Virus record (IMG/VR): IMGVR_UViG_3300042556_000844
Span: 1 to 41,183 of that record
Reading direction: 5' to 3' (one strand)
Length of the DNA: 41,183 bases
Source: a virus
The position numbers and the translations under genes were made by a program. The notes beneath the pieces are model-generated. The model ran no database searches. It was not told where the DNA came from and saw only the letters and a program-made list of their open reading frames with translations. This document shows, piece by piece, positions 25,657-31,756 of the stretch; position 1 is the stretch's first letter; the number at the start of each line of letters is the position of its first letter.

Positions 25657-25744
25657 TGTTGGCGGGTACCCTAGACCATCCCTTGTTGGTTGGGGAAAGA
25701 GTCAGAGTCACCCGCCAACATAATTTCTCAAACAGTTGCAACAA
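25657..25744 (-). promoter_or_regulatory. Probable late promoter with 11-bp inverted repeat
   Basis: Arms TGTTGGCGGGT (25657-25667) and ACCCGCCAACA (25710-25720) form a perfect 11-bp inverted repeat around 42 bases. On the minus strand TTGTTG (25744-25739) and TATGTT (25722-25717) with a 16-bp spacer form a promoter-like pair whose -10 box touches the outer arm. The site lies 23 bp before the first leftward gene. It could be an operator, an RNA hairpin or part of a packaging site. Confidence 0.45.
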
Positions 25745-26154
25745 ACAAAACCATCTGCTACCATCACACCACTAAACCACGGCTGTACACCTATTGCAAG
25801 GTGCGGGGCATTAACACCAGGAAACTGGGGTAGATGATCCTGTAACGGGATCAAGCAGCGTGAACAACGTACAAGTTCAAACAAGGTGTCGGCTAAAACA
25901 ATGGCTAACGGCTACCAACTCAAAAGAGTAAAACGTGGGGGGAAGTACCTGTCGCACATACGTTTGACCTAGCGCACTCGCATACGCTCGCTTGCTCGCA
26001 GCGACCAAAAGCACCCTCGACGCACATGCCTCTTTTTTTGCCGTTTTTTCTGACCACAAAAATGAACACACAAAGAAACACCTATACATATACATAGGGG
26101 CGGACGCCTCGGCAGACCCCCCGTCAGGCGTCACGGTGCGTGGTGGCTTGGCTG
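25745..26154. other. Non-coding control region between divergent operons
   Basis: This stretch of about 400 bases has no convincing gene. It holds small hairpins (CCAG-GAAA-CTGG at 25817-25828; GATCC/GGATC at 25836-25852), three CTCGC repeats (25977, 25987, 25995), two T-rich runs near 26031-26050, and an inverted repeat GACGCCT/AGGCGTC at 26103-26132. Such a mix fits a regulatory region and perhaps an origin or packaging site; nothing specific can be assigned. Confidence 0.5.
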
Positions 26155-26170
26155 CCGAACGTTTGTTCGG
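26155..26170. promoter_or_regulatory. SOS (LexA) box 1
   Basis: CCGAACGTTTGTTCGG is a perfect 6-bp palindrome with a 4-base centre, matching the CGAAC-N4-GTTCG core of Gram-positive and actinobacterial LexA boxes (the centre deviates from RNRY at one base). It lies upstream of the early operon and 33 bp, about three helical turns, from box 2. Confidence 0.65.
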
Positions 26171-26188
26171 GGTTCTGTGCTAATGCTA

Positions 26189-26202
26189 CGAACATGTGTT
26201 CG
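26189..26202. promoter_or_regulatory. SOS (LexA) box 2
   Basis: CGAACATGTGTTCG fits the consensus CGAACRNRYGTTCG at every position. With box 1 it forms a tandem pair on the same face of the helix, so two LexA dimers could bind side by side. The pair lies about 150-200 bp before the early genes, with a TAGCAT -10-like sequence between the boxes on the minus strand, so either direction could be controlled. Confidence 0.7.
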
Positions 26203-26260
26203 GTTCGAAACAGGTGGGGGGCAAACGGGTGTTCGTACCGGTAAGTTTCTGTAAGGTTCG

Positions 26261-26291
26261 CCTAACACTTTTGATCTGATCGTTTGTTAGG
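26261..26291. promoter_or_regulatory. Inverted repeat, possible operator
   Basis: CCTAACA (26261-26267) and TGTTAGG (26285-26291) form an inverted repeat around GATCTGATC. A related GGCTTAACA follows at 26294-26302. The repeats lie between the SOS boxes and the early promoter and may bind a regulator. No regulator protein can be linked to them. Confidence 0.4.
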
Positions 26292-26331
26292 TTGGCTTAA
26301 CATTGCTGTGACGGATGCCATGCCGCGAAAC

Positions 26332-26360
26332 TTGCTTCAAGGTTTCTGATCGGTTACGAT
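26332..26360 (+). promoter_or_regulatory. Early promoter
   Basis: TTGCTT (26332-26337) and TACGAT (26355-26360) are separated by exactly 17 bp, a good sigma-70/SigA-type match. Transcription would start near 26367. The leader then carries a perfect 6-bp hairpin, GGTTCT/AGAACC (26371-26389), and the ribosome site AGAAAGGG before the first early gene. Confidence 0.65.
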
Positions 26361-26409
26361 CTTTCTAGTTGGTTCTTATGGTGAGAACCCAATAGAGAAA
26401 GGGTTGGTT

Positions 26410-26787
26410 ATGTTGAAAGATATTGACATGAATTTGATTAACGAACAGCGTTTCAGTTTGTTGGATCAAATCGAAAATTGCGCAAAACCTAATTTGGTTG
26501 CGTTAAATGAATTGGTTGATGGTTGGAGTGTTTGGCAAACAGGTGGAATGTGTTGTGTGTTGGGTTTCAGTTTTGCCGATGATTCCGAACATGAAGACGG
26601 TCATTGTTTGATGGTTTCGCCCGAGAATAATTTGGGTGCAACTGTTGAAGAGAATCAAAACTGTGTTTGGCTTGTTGGTCACTATGGTGGCTCATCGGGC
26701 AACACTAGTGAATGCTTGTCGTTTGATTCTTTTGATGATGCCGTCAAAGAGGTTGAGCGCATTTTGTTTGAGGAAGGGGTGTTGTGA
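26410..26787 (+). CDS. Early protein of unknown function (125 aa)
   Basis: First gene of the rightward operon. The start ATG at 26410 is six bases after AGAAAGGG; the TTG at 26404 touches the ribosome site and is less likely. The protein is acidic, with two aromatic-rich blocks (DGWSVWQTGGMCCVLGFSF and CVWLVGHYGGSSGN), likely a small globular alpha/beta fold ending in a helix. Four cysteines are not spaced like a zinc site. No family recognised. A role in host takeover is suggested only by its position. Confidence 0.7.
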   Translation: MLKDIDMNLINEQRFSLLDQIENCAKPNLVALNELVDGWSVWQTGGMCCVLGFSFADDSEHEDGHCLMVSPENNLGATVEENQNCVWLVGHYGGSSGNTSECLSFDSFDDAVKEVERILFEEGVL

Positions 26788-27005
26788 TGTTCAAGGTTGT
26801 TGAAGGTTTTGGCGACTTTTCAGATTTTTCGAATTGTTGGGGCTGTGATTTGGTCAGAACATTCGGGGATCATTCCGAGGCTGTCAAGTTTGCCGAGGAT
26901 CATTACAGCAAACAGATCAAGTTAAAGGGCGATGAATGGCAGTCTTTTTTCACGCTTGTTCTTGATCTTCAAGAATTCAATTCATTCAAATATCGCCTTG
27001 TCTGA
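26787..27005 (+). CDS. Early protein of unknown function (72 aa)
   Basis: ATG at 26787 overlaps the upstream TGA by one base, with AGGAAGGGG eight bases before. The protein is rich in Phe and Asp (FGDFSDFSNCW) and ends in LQEFNSFKYRLV. No recognised domain. The first copy of the structured RNA element begins 8 bases after its stop codon. Confidence 0.65.
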   Translation: MFKVVEGFGDFSDFSNCWGCDLVRTFGDHSEAVKFAEDHYSKQIKLKGDEWQSFFTLVLDLQEFNSFKYRLV

Positions 27006-27012
27006 GGTGATC

Positions 27013-27067
27013 GCCTAGCCCCTCGGGGGTAGCCCGTCATAGGGCGACTAGGCACAAGGCGAAAGCC
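27013..27067 (+). ncRNA. Structured RNA element, copy A (three-way junction plus GNRA hairpin)
   Basis: P1 GCCTAG/CTAGGC (27013-27018 with 27048-27053) encloses P2 CCCC-TCG-GGGG (27019-27029) and P3 GCCC-GTCATA-GGGC (27032-27045). Four bases (ACAA) lead to P4 GGC-GAAA-GCC (27058-27067). An A-rich tail (AACAAAACCAACA) then runs to the ribosome site of 27100. Copy B at 27423 has the same fold with compensatory changes in P1, P2 and P3. It lies in the untranslated gap before an early gene and is probably a cis-acting leader. Confidence 0.75.
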
Positions 27068-27099
27068 GAAAAACAAAACCAACAGAGAAAGGGCAAGAA

Positions 27100-27399
27100 A
27101 TGGAAACGAAGAAAGCATGCAAGGTTAGTGAGTCTTATCGGGTGGCGTTACGCTGCAAATATCTAGGACCAACCGATCATCGGGGTTCTAGAATTTCGAT
27201 TCAACGCTACGAGAGCAACACTCACGGGAAAGACCCGAACCGATTGATTATCTCATGGGATTACGCTCTGAACATCGGCGAGAATTACGCCGAGGCAGTT
27301 CGGCAGTATGTTGAAAAAGCAAATTGGGGGGGTCAATGGGTCACTAGCACGATCACCGATGGCGCTGTGGCTGTCTGCATTGACGCTGTTACCGAATGA
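27100..27399 (+). CDS. Early protein of unknown function (99 aa)
   Basis: ATG follows GAGAAAGGG by seven bases. The protein is compact with alternating strand and helix predictions (YRVALRCKYLGPTDHRGSRI; NRLIISWDYALNIGENYAEA) and ends in AVCIDAVTE. A similar layout occurs in small phage proteins of unknown role; no family is recognised. It is flanked on both sides by the structured RNA, so the gene-plus-RNA arrangement may be a unit. Confidence 0.7.
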   Translation: METKKACKVSESYRVALRCKYLGPTDHRGSRISIQRYESNTHGKDPNRLIISWDYALNIGENYAEAVRQYVEKANWGGQWVTSTITDGAVAVCIDAVTE

Positions 27400-27422
27400 T
27401 TATTCGTTAAGATAGTTATATC

Positions 27423-27476
27423 TCCTAGCGCCTCGGGCGTGGCTTTTCGATAAGCACTAGGAACAAGGCGAAAGCC
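27423..27476 (+). ncRNA. Structured RNA element, copy B
   Basis: P1 TCCTAG/CTAGGA (27423-27428 with 27457-27462), P2 CGCC-TCG-GGCG (27429-27439), P3 GCTT-TTCGAT-AAGC (27442-27455), the linker ACAA, and P4 GGC-GAAA-GCC (27467-27476). Compared with copy A, paired bases change together (G-C to U-A in P1, C-G to G-C in P2, two C-G to U-A in P3), while the P2 loop, linker, GNRA hairpin and the tail AACAAAACCAACA stay constant. This supports a selected RNA fold. Confidence 0.75.
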
Positions 27477-27511
27477 GAAGAACAAAACCAACAAAAAGAA
27501 AAGGGGCAATT

Positions 27512-27709
27512 ATGAAAGAATTCCTAAAAAGCATTGAGGGCGTGAGCCTTGCGATGTTGAAAATGTGCGATGAGTGGCAAAAGTTAGATGAGCAAAGCAA
27601 TGAGCGAGTGCAGAAACTAGATCAATGGGCTGAGGCTTTTAATCTTTCGCTTGATGAAATCCCGTTCGTGCTGTTCTCTGTCGTTGATGAATTGTCAAGG
27701 GGGAAATGA
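27512..27709 (+). CDS. Early protein of unknown function (65 aa)
   Basis: ATG follows AAAAGGGG by about six bases, downstream of RNA copy B. The protein is almost wholly helical and charged (EGVSLAMLKMCDEWQKLDEQS, then ERVQKLDQWAEAFN), suggesting a short coiled-coil or helical bundle. It overlaps the next gene by four bases (ATGA). No family recognised. Confidence 0.65.
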   Translation: MKEFLKSIEGVSLAMLKMCDEWQKLDEQSNERVQKLDQWAEAFNLSLDEIPFVLFSVVDELSRGK

Positions 27710-27939
27710 TGGAACAGCAAAAGAAACTAGATTATGCACTAGCCGAACTAGATCGGAATCTAATCGAATGGGGCATTGATAACTATTTGGGGTATCGTAC
27801 GCCCGAGGTTCTTAGACTCTCGGTATCGGGGGCGACCCATCTAGTCGAATTGGTGAACACTCTTAACGCCGAGATCGTGCGACTGAATGCGATCGTAGGC
27901 GAATTGTCGTTAGAACTTGAGAAAGCAAAGGGGGAATAA
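27706..27939 (+). CDS. Early coiled-coil protein (77 aa)
   Basis: ATG at 27706 (a second ATG follows directly). Two helices are likely, KLDYALAELDRNLIEWGID and a C-terminal heptad region (LVELVNTLNAEIVRLNAIV then ELSLELEKA) able to form a coiled coil. It overlaps the upstream gene by four bases and the next by one. No catalytic residues or known family. Confidence 0.65.
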   Translation: MMEQQKKLDYALAELDRNLIEWGIDNYLGYRTPEVLRLSVSGATHLVELVNTLNAEIVRLNAIVGELSLELEKAKGE

Positions 27940-28283
27940 TGAGAGAGTTTTATCGAAATCCGTTTTGGGTTTATACTGGTGGGGGCATTTGGCTTTATAT
28001 GCGCAGATGCTCCGTTGGGGCTGTTTGTATCAGTTCGTTTGATGATCGTGGGCGATCATGTGACGGGTTCGTGCAGGTCACTTACACGCCTTTAGATTTG
28101 TCCCCTAAAGAGTATTTTTCCCATTCGTGGGGGCAAGATGGTGACACCTTTGAAACTTTTGAAGATGTTGACGGCAAAACGATGTTCAATGTTCGCCACG
28201 CTGCAAAACATTGTTCAAAGGTTTTGCCTGATGGCGTCAAGTTGTCAGGGTCAACCTTTTTTTATCCTGAAAGGGGGGTGTGA
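27939..28283 (+). CDS. Early protein of unknown function (114 aa)
   Basis: The start ATG overlaps the upstream stop (TAATG). The protein is aromatic and beta-rich (FWVYTGGGIWLYMRRCSVGAV; FVQVTYTPLDLSPKEYFSHSW), with four Cys and three His that do not form an obvious zinc motif. A small globular inhibitor-like fold is possible, but no family is recognised. Confidence 0.65.
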   Translation: MREFYRNPFWVYTGGGIWLYMRRCSVGAVCISSFDDRGRSCDGFVQVTYTPLDLSPKEYFSHSWGQDGDTFETFEDVDGKTMFNVRHAAKHCSKVLPDGVKLSGSTFFYPERGV

Positions 28284-28477
28284 TGTTATTCGATGACAAT
28301 TTTGCAGGGTTGGCTATGTTCGCCCTAATGGGGTTGATGTTCGCCTCTTACAAATTGGGCGAACTCATGGCAGAGTATCGGCACGAGTTGGAGGCAACTC
28401 GCCGACGCCACGCCACGATGAAACGCAAGACGAATGAATGGTACCTACAAGAAATCAACAACAGAAAGGAAAACTAG
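28283..28477 (+). CDS. Early single-span membrane protein (64 aa)
   Basis: ATG at 28283 overlaps the previous stop by one base; GTG at 28280 is possible but too close to the ribosome site AAGGGGGG. Residues of about 6-25 (NFAGLAMFALMGLMFASYKLG) form one membrane helix, followed by a charged, helical cytoplasmic tail rich in Arg and Lys. Small membrane proteins in early operons often act in exclusion of other phages; here that is speculation. Confidence 0.65.
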   Translation: MLFDDNFAGLAMFALMGLMFASYKLGELMAEYRHELEATRRRHATMKRKTNEWYLQEINNRKEN

Positions 28478-28650
28478 TGACAATTAGCAACAAGATCACG
28501 GTTAAATTCGATACAAACAGGAAATTAACCCTTGACGAGTTAAAAGGATTGCTTGATGCAATCGCAGCGCAGGTCAGCGATCCTGCCGATCATACGGGCA
28601 AAAGGAAACGGGCTTCTTTTTCTACCCTAAAAGTAGAGGTGACGGGATGA
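28477..28650 (+). CDS. Early small protein (57 aa)
   Basis: GTG at 28477 overlaps the TAG of the previous gene (TAGTG) and follows AGAAAGGAAA. A longer in-frame extension upstream is rejected because it only rereads the previous gene. The sequence (ITVKFDTNRKLTLDELKGLLD then AAQVSDPADHTGKRKR and STLKVEVTG) suggests strand, helix, basic loop, strand. No family recognised. Confidence 0.65.
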   Translation: MTISNKITVKFDTNRKLTLDELKGLLDAIAAQVSDPADHTGKRKRASFSTLKVEVTG

Positions 28651-29168
28651 ACGAACAACTACCTATCACGCCGTACAACGGCACGGGCGGCTATGCCGGC
28701 ACCGATACGAGTCGTGACCGTGCAGAACTTGAGGCTGTAAACGGTGCGCTTGCAGAGCGTCAACAAAGAATCTTAGACACGCTAGAGGCGCATGGTTCTG
28801 CTGGTGCTACCTGGAATGAGATCGGGCGACAACTGTATCTACATCACGGGCAGGTTTCGGGGGCTTTATCGAACCTGCATAACGGTGGTCATGTTTTCAT
28901 GCTGAAAGAACGACGCAACCGAAGTCACCCGTATGTGCATGCAAAGTTCCGTGACAGGTGGCGCGAAGATGAACGCCACGATGCGCCACGCCAAACCCGT
29001 GCAGGTGATCGCAAACGGTTAGCAGATGATCTGCTCGCCCTATGTCGTGAGGGCGTGGAACGGTACCATGCGAACGAGGATGACGCATGGCAAGCGTTTA
29101 CGCAGAACTCTTTAGAGTTCATGGATATGTTGGTCAAGGCTATTGATCGCCTTGACGGGAGAAAGTGA
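28647..29168 (+). CDS. Winged-helix DNA-binding protein (173 aa)
   Basis: The opening ITPYNGTGGYAGTDTSRDR is a signature start found on many phage proteins with a winged helix. The fold follows at about residues 38-90 (QQRILDTLEAHGSAGATWNEI, then LYLHHGQVSGALSNL as recognition helix and NGGHVFMLKERR as wing). The C-terminal 80 residues are helical and charged (DAWQAFTQNSLEFMDMLVKA). It may regulate phage or host transcription; its operator is unknown. It overlaps both neighbours by four bases. Confidence 0.75.
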   Translation: MNEQLPITPYNGTGGYAGTDTSRDRAELEAVNGALAERQQRILDTLEAHGSAGATWNEIGRQLYLHHGQVSGALSNLHNGGHVFMLKERRNRSHPYVHAKFRDRWREDERHDAPRQTRAGDRKRLADDLLALCREGVERYHANEDDAWQAFTQNSLEFMDMLVKAIDRLDGRK

Positions 29169-29461
29169 CAGGGCTGCTAGCCCTTGTTGTTCGTAGCCAT
29201 CGCAAGTTTAGGAAACCCCAAGCGAGAATGGTTTGGGTTGTGCGTCGAACTGACGGCAAATTTTGGGCTGGCGAATACAAGTGGCAAGGGCGCACCTTTA
29301 CCGATCATATCCCTTTCATCTACCTTTATGGCACGAGATCGGCTTGCATGGCTGGTGCTGAGCGTTGTGGATTTGCCAACGTTGAAGCAGTTGAGGTAGA
29401 GTTATCTAGGTTTGCGAAGCGACCAATGAAAAGGCGAGTCCACCATACTCGTCGTCGCTGA
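29165..29461 (+). CDS. Early basic protein of unknown function (98 aa)
   Basis: GTG start overlapping the upstream stop (GTGA). The central block VWVVRRTDGKFWAGEYKWQG and FTDHIPFIYLYGTRSACMAG suggests a small beta sheet plus helix. The C-terminus is strongly basic (RFAKRPMKRRVHHTRRR), suggesting nucleic acid binding. It is the last early gene and is followed by a terminator hairpin. Confidence 0.65.
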   Translation: MTGLLALVVRSHRKFRKPQARMVWVVRRTDGKFWAGEYKWQGRTFTDHIPFIYLYGTRSACMAGAERCGFANVEAVEVELSRFAKRPMKRRVHHTRRR

Positions 29462-29475
29462 GTGATCGAGGAGTA

Positions 29476-29511
29476 CCCCACTCTCGTATTTCCCTTTCTC
29501 CGAGGGTGGGG
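29476..29511. terminator. Terminator between convergent operons
   Basis: CCCCACTCTCG pairs with CGAGGGTGGGG over 11 positions (one G-T wobble) around 14 bases, followed in the plus direction by GAAAC-TT-GTTTC and a T-rich run ending in TTTTT. It lies between the last early gene and the end of the leftward block, and probably ends early transcription. Confidence 0.7.
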
Positions 29512-29524
29512 GAAACTTGTTTCG

Positions 29525-29671
29525 TTAATTTGTTTTTGAGGTCGGGATCATTTCAACCGGTTTGGTTGAATGTTTTTTGGGGTTGTTGCAAACTGGCGGG
29601 CTGCTTGGCTTGACGTATAAAACTATTTTGATGTCGCATTGTGGGCATCGATAGTTTTGTTTTCTGCTCAT
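29525..29671 (-). CDS. Small zinc-ribbon-like protein (48 aa)
   Basis: ATG at 29671 overlaps the methyltransferase stop (ATGA). MSRKQNYRCPQCDIKIVLYV contains a CPQC knuckle, and SSPPVCNN supplies a third cysteine with a following His, resembling half a zinc ribbon. It is the last gene of the leftward block. The longer in-frame ORF upstream only overlaps the methyltransferase and is not used. Function unknown. Confidence 0.6.
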   Translation of the reverse strand: MSRKQNYRCPQCDIKIVLYVKPSSPPVCNNPKKHSTKPVEMIPTSKTN

Positions 29672-31191
29672 ATTTTGAGTAAATGTTTCCCGATCCATTG
29701 CGCTACGGGTGAGGCGACTCCGTTGCCGCATTGTTTGTATCGGTGTGTGTCGGCTTGTTCTGTGCCGTCTGCTTTCCATCGGGTATGGTCATCTGGCCAT
29801 CCCATTAACCGTTCACATTCCAACGGTGTGAGTCGACGTACTGCCATCGTTGGTTCGGCGATGAACATTTGAGCGTGATGTGATTGGGGTGATGGTTGTA
29901 ATGCCGATAATGAATTGGAATGATTTAATTCGGTTGCCGAGAAATTCCCTGCTTTAGCATCTTCACGAATTGAATAAGCAACTGCTTGCGCACCTGTTTG
30001 GTCAATTGTGTATGCAGGTGAATGTTCGTCGCCTACACCTAAACCGTTCTGATGTTTCTCTATGTCACGCCCATCTTGGATAGGTATGGCTACGGCGTGA
30101 CCTGATCCTTCTTTGCGTAAAGTTGGCCACGCTTTCTCGGATGGTTGAGCATCTAATCCTTGCGTATGGCTAAAACCTATGACCGGCACATTGTTGCCCC
30201 CTGTTCCCATTCGTTGTTTCAACGTTTGTACGGGTGGTTCGTATATTCGAACATCGTCAACCCGTGTGCCGTCAATTAGCATCAGTTCTTCAACTATTGC
30301 TAGTCCACCTTGATTCAATGATGGATCAGGTCGCCAAGTATCTAAAGTTCGGGCTTGGTCAACTTTGTTGACACCACTATCTGGATTTGATGATTTCATA
30401 CTGTTGGATGAAAGTGCATCAAAGTGATAGGCAACAGGTTCTACTACACATTTGTTTTCGTTCACATACTGGCTGCTAATCATCTTGGCATCCGAAGTAT
30501 TTAGTGAACCAACTATGTCTGATCCGAGGATGCCACCATCTGTTCCAATGCTCGTTGGAGTCTTGCTGGCAGCACTTTTCCTCGCCGGTTTGCCCTTCGC
30601 AAGATGCCCTGGCAGGCTTTCGGCGACAGGTAGTAGCGGGTTTGGACATCGTTCGGCGAGGACAGGATCGAAGATAGCGACGACGAACACGCGCCTTCGT
30701 CGTTGGGGTACTCCGAAGTATTGCGCATCCAGGACTGCCCATTCAATGACCATCGCCCCTGCTTCAGCCATTTCGTCGAGGATGATCCCGAAGTCAGCGC
30801 CTCGGTTGGAGTTGAGTGCGCCGACAACGTTTTCCCAAATAGAGATTCTTGGATATTGTCCATTAGTTTCCTTTCGTAGTTCTTTGATGATGCGTATACC
30901 TTCGTGAAATAATCCTGATCGTTCGCCTTCTAACCCGCTGCGTTTACCTGCAACCGACAGGTCTTGGCATGGTGATCCCCACGCAACGACATCTATGACG
31001 GGTGCTTTGCTGAGGATGTGTTTGCCTGTAAGGGTTGATACATCTTCCCATTTCGGCACATGAGGCCAATGCTTGTTTAGGATTGTGTTGGCGTGCTTAT
31101 CCCATTCGCATTGGAACACGGTTTCCATACCTGCTCGTTCCAAACCCATGTCGAAACCGCCGACACCGCTAAATAAACTTAAAACTTTCAT
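29668..31191 (-). CDS. DNA cytosine-C5 methyltransferase (507 aa)
   Basis: It transfers a methyl group from S-adenosylmethionine to C5 of cytosine. Motif I is VLSLFSGVGGFDMG (3-16), motif IV WGSPCQDLS with catalytic C75, motif VI ENV (120-122), motif VIII QRRRRVFVVA (163-172), and near the end LTPLECERLMGWPDD and QCGNGVASPVA. About 280 residues separate motif VIII from the C-terminal motifs, longer than usual, so the target-recognition region is large. The start at 31191 follows AAGGGGAAAC; a longer frame would overlap the upstream gene. No restriction enzyme is nearby, so it likely protects phage DNA. Confidence 0.93.
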   Translation of the reverse strand: MKVLSLFSGVGGFDMGLERAGMETVFQCEWDKHANTILNKHWPHVPKWEDVSTLTGKHILSKAPVIDVVAWGSPCQDLSVAGKRSGLEGERSGLFHEGIRIIKELRKETNGQYPRISIWENVVGALNSNRGADFGIILDEMAEAGAMVIEWAVLDAQYFGVPQRRRRVFVVAIFDPVLAERCPNPLLPVAESLPGHLAKGKPARKSAASKTPTSIGTDGGILGSDIVGSLNTSDAKMISSQYVNENKCVVEPVAYHFDALSSNSMKSSNPDSGVNKVDQARTLDTWRPDPSLNQGGLAIVEELMLIDGTRVDDVRIYEPPVQTLKQRMGTGGNNVPVIGFSHTQGLDAQPSEKAWPTLRKEGSGHAVAIPIQDGRDIEKHQNGLGVGDEHSPAYTIDQTGAQAVAYSIREDAKAGNFSATELNHSNSLSALQPSPQSHHAQMFIAEPTMAVRRLTPLECERLMGWPDDHTRWKADGTEQADTHRYKQCGNGVASPVAQWIGKHLLKI

Positions 31192-31211
31192 GTTTCCCCT
31201 TCGTGGTTTGG

Positions 31212-31472
31212 TTAGAACGGTTCTTCTGGTGGCAAAGGTTTTGTTGGTGCTGGTTTTGATGCCGGTTTTGTTTTGCTGACGTTCGTGGTGCCTGCCGGTG
31301 CGATTGACCATAGTTCTGCGTCATCAAACTTGGCGACCCGTTTGCTGAGAATCACAGTTTTTGTGTCGCCTGCTTTGGTGGTGACTTCGACTTCCATATC
31401 TGGTTCGCCTGCGAACTCTTTGATGCGTACGCCCCATGAGTCGTCTTTAAGTTTATAGAATGATGCTGACAT
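31212..31472 (-). CDS. Hypothetical protein (86 aa)
   Basis: The start follows AAAGGGGGAACATTC. The first 60 residues look like a small beta domain (YKLKDDSWGVRIKEFAG, then MEVEVTTKAGDTKTVILSKRVAK), and the end is a disordered Lys/Pro tail (TKPASKPAPTKPLPPEEPF) like those on single-stranded DNA-binding or partner-docking proteins. Small proteins of this type appear in actinophage recombination regions. No assigned function. Confidence 0.6.
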   Translation of the reverse strand: MSASFYKLKDDSWGVRIKEFAGEPDMEVEVTTKAGDTKTVILSKRVAKFDDAELWSIAPAGTTNVSKTKPASKPAPTKPLPPEEPF

Positions 31473-31519
31473 GAATGTTCCCCCTTTGAGGTAGTTTTGT
31501 AGTGGATTAGATATTCGGA

Positions 31520-31756
31520 TCAGAGTTCCGTACCCTGAGCCATTGCTATTCTCATTCGTTCAACCATCTGTTTGTAGGTTGATAGTTCTCGGTTGATGTC
31601 AATGGATGCTTGAACTGCTATGTTCAATTGCGATACCAGTTTTTCGTTTTCTTGTTTTAGTTCGTCACGTTCTTCACGTAAACGATCTAAACTGTTTTGC
31701 AGGTCGTTGCAACGTGCATCCCACATCGCTAGTTCTGACACCTGTGCATCGGTCAT
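31520..31756 (-). CDS. Coiled-coil protein (78 aa)
   Basis: Nearly the whole length is a heptad-patterned helix (NSLDRLREERDELKQENEKL, then NREL and YKQMVERMRIAMAQ). It overlaps the WhiB gene by four bases (ATGA). It could dimerise or act as an adaptor; no family recognised. Confidence 0.6.
   Translation of the reverse strand: MTDAQVSELAMWDARCNDLQNSLDRLREERDELKQENEKLVSQLNIAVQASIDINRELSTYKQMVERMRIAMAQGTEL

Noticed and set aside
25902-25973. 23-codon frame starting ATG in the control region
   Set aside because: Too short, with only a weak upstream AAGGTG and no overlap or family support; likely chance in a non-coding region.
25977-25999. CTCGC repeats as iterons of an origin
   Set aside because: Three short copies with uneven spacing and no initiator gene; not enough to call an origin.
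25745-26403. tRNA or CRISPR in the large non-coding region
   Set aside because: No cloverleaf with a GTTCRANNC arm and no regularly spaced direct repeats were found.
27011-27062. Alternative pairing TCGCC with GGCGA in RNA copy A
   Set aside because: It would compete with P1 and P4 and cannot form in copy B, so it is probably not the conserved fold.
29525-29779. 84-aa frame at the end of the leftward block
   Set aside because: Only the last 48 codons are plausible; the earlier part lies in the conserved C-terminus of the methyltransferase.
31192-31311. N-terminal extension of the methyltransferase
   Set aside because: It overlaps the 3' end of the 86-aa gene, is not part of the family and lacks a ribosome site, unlike ATG 31191.
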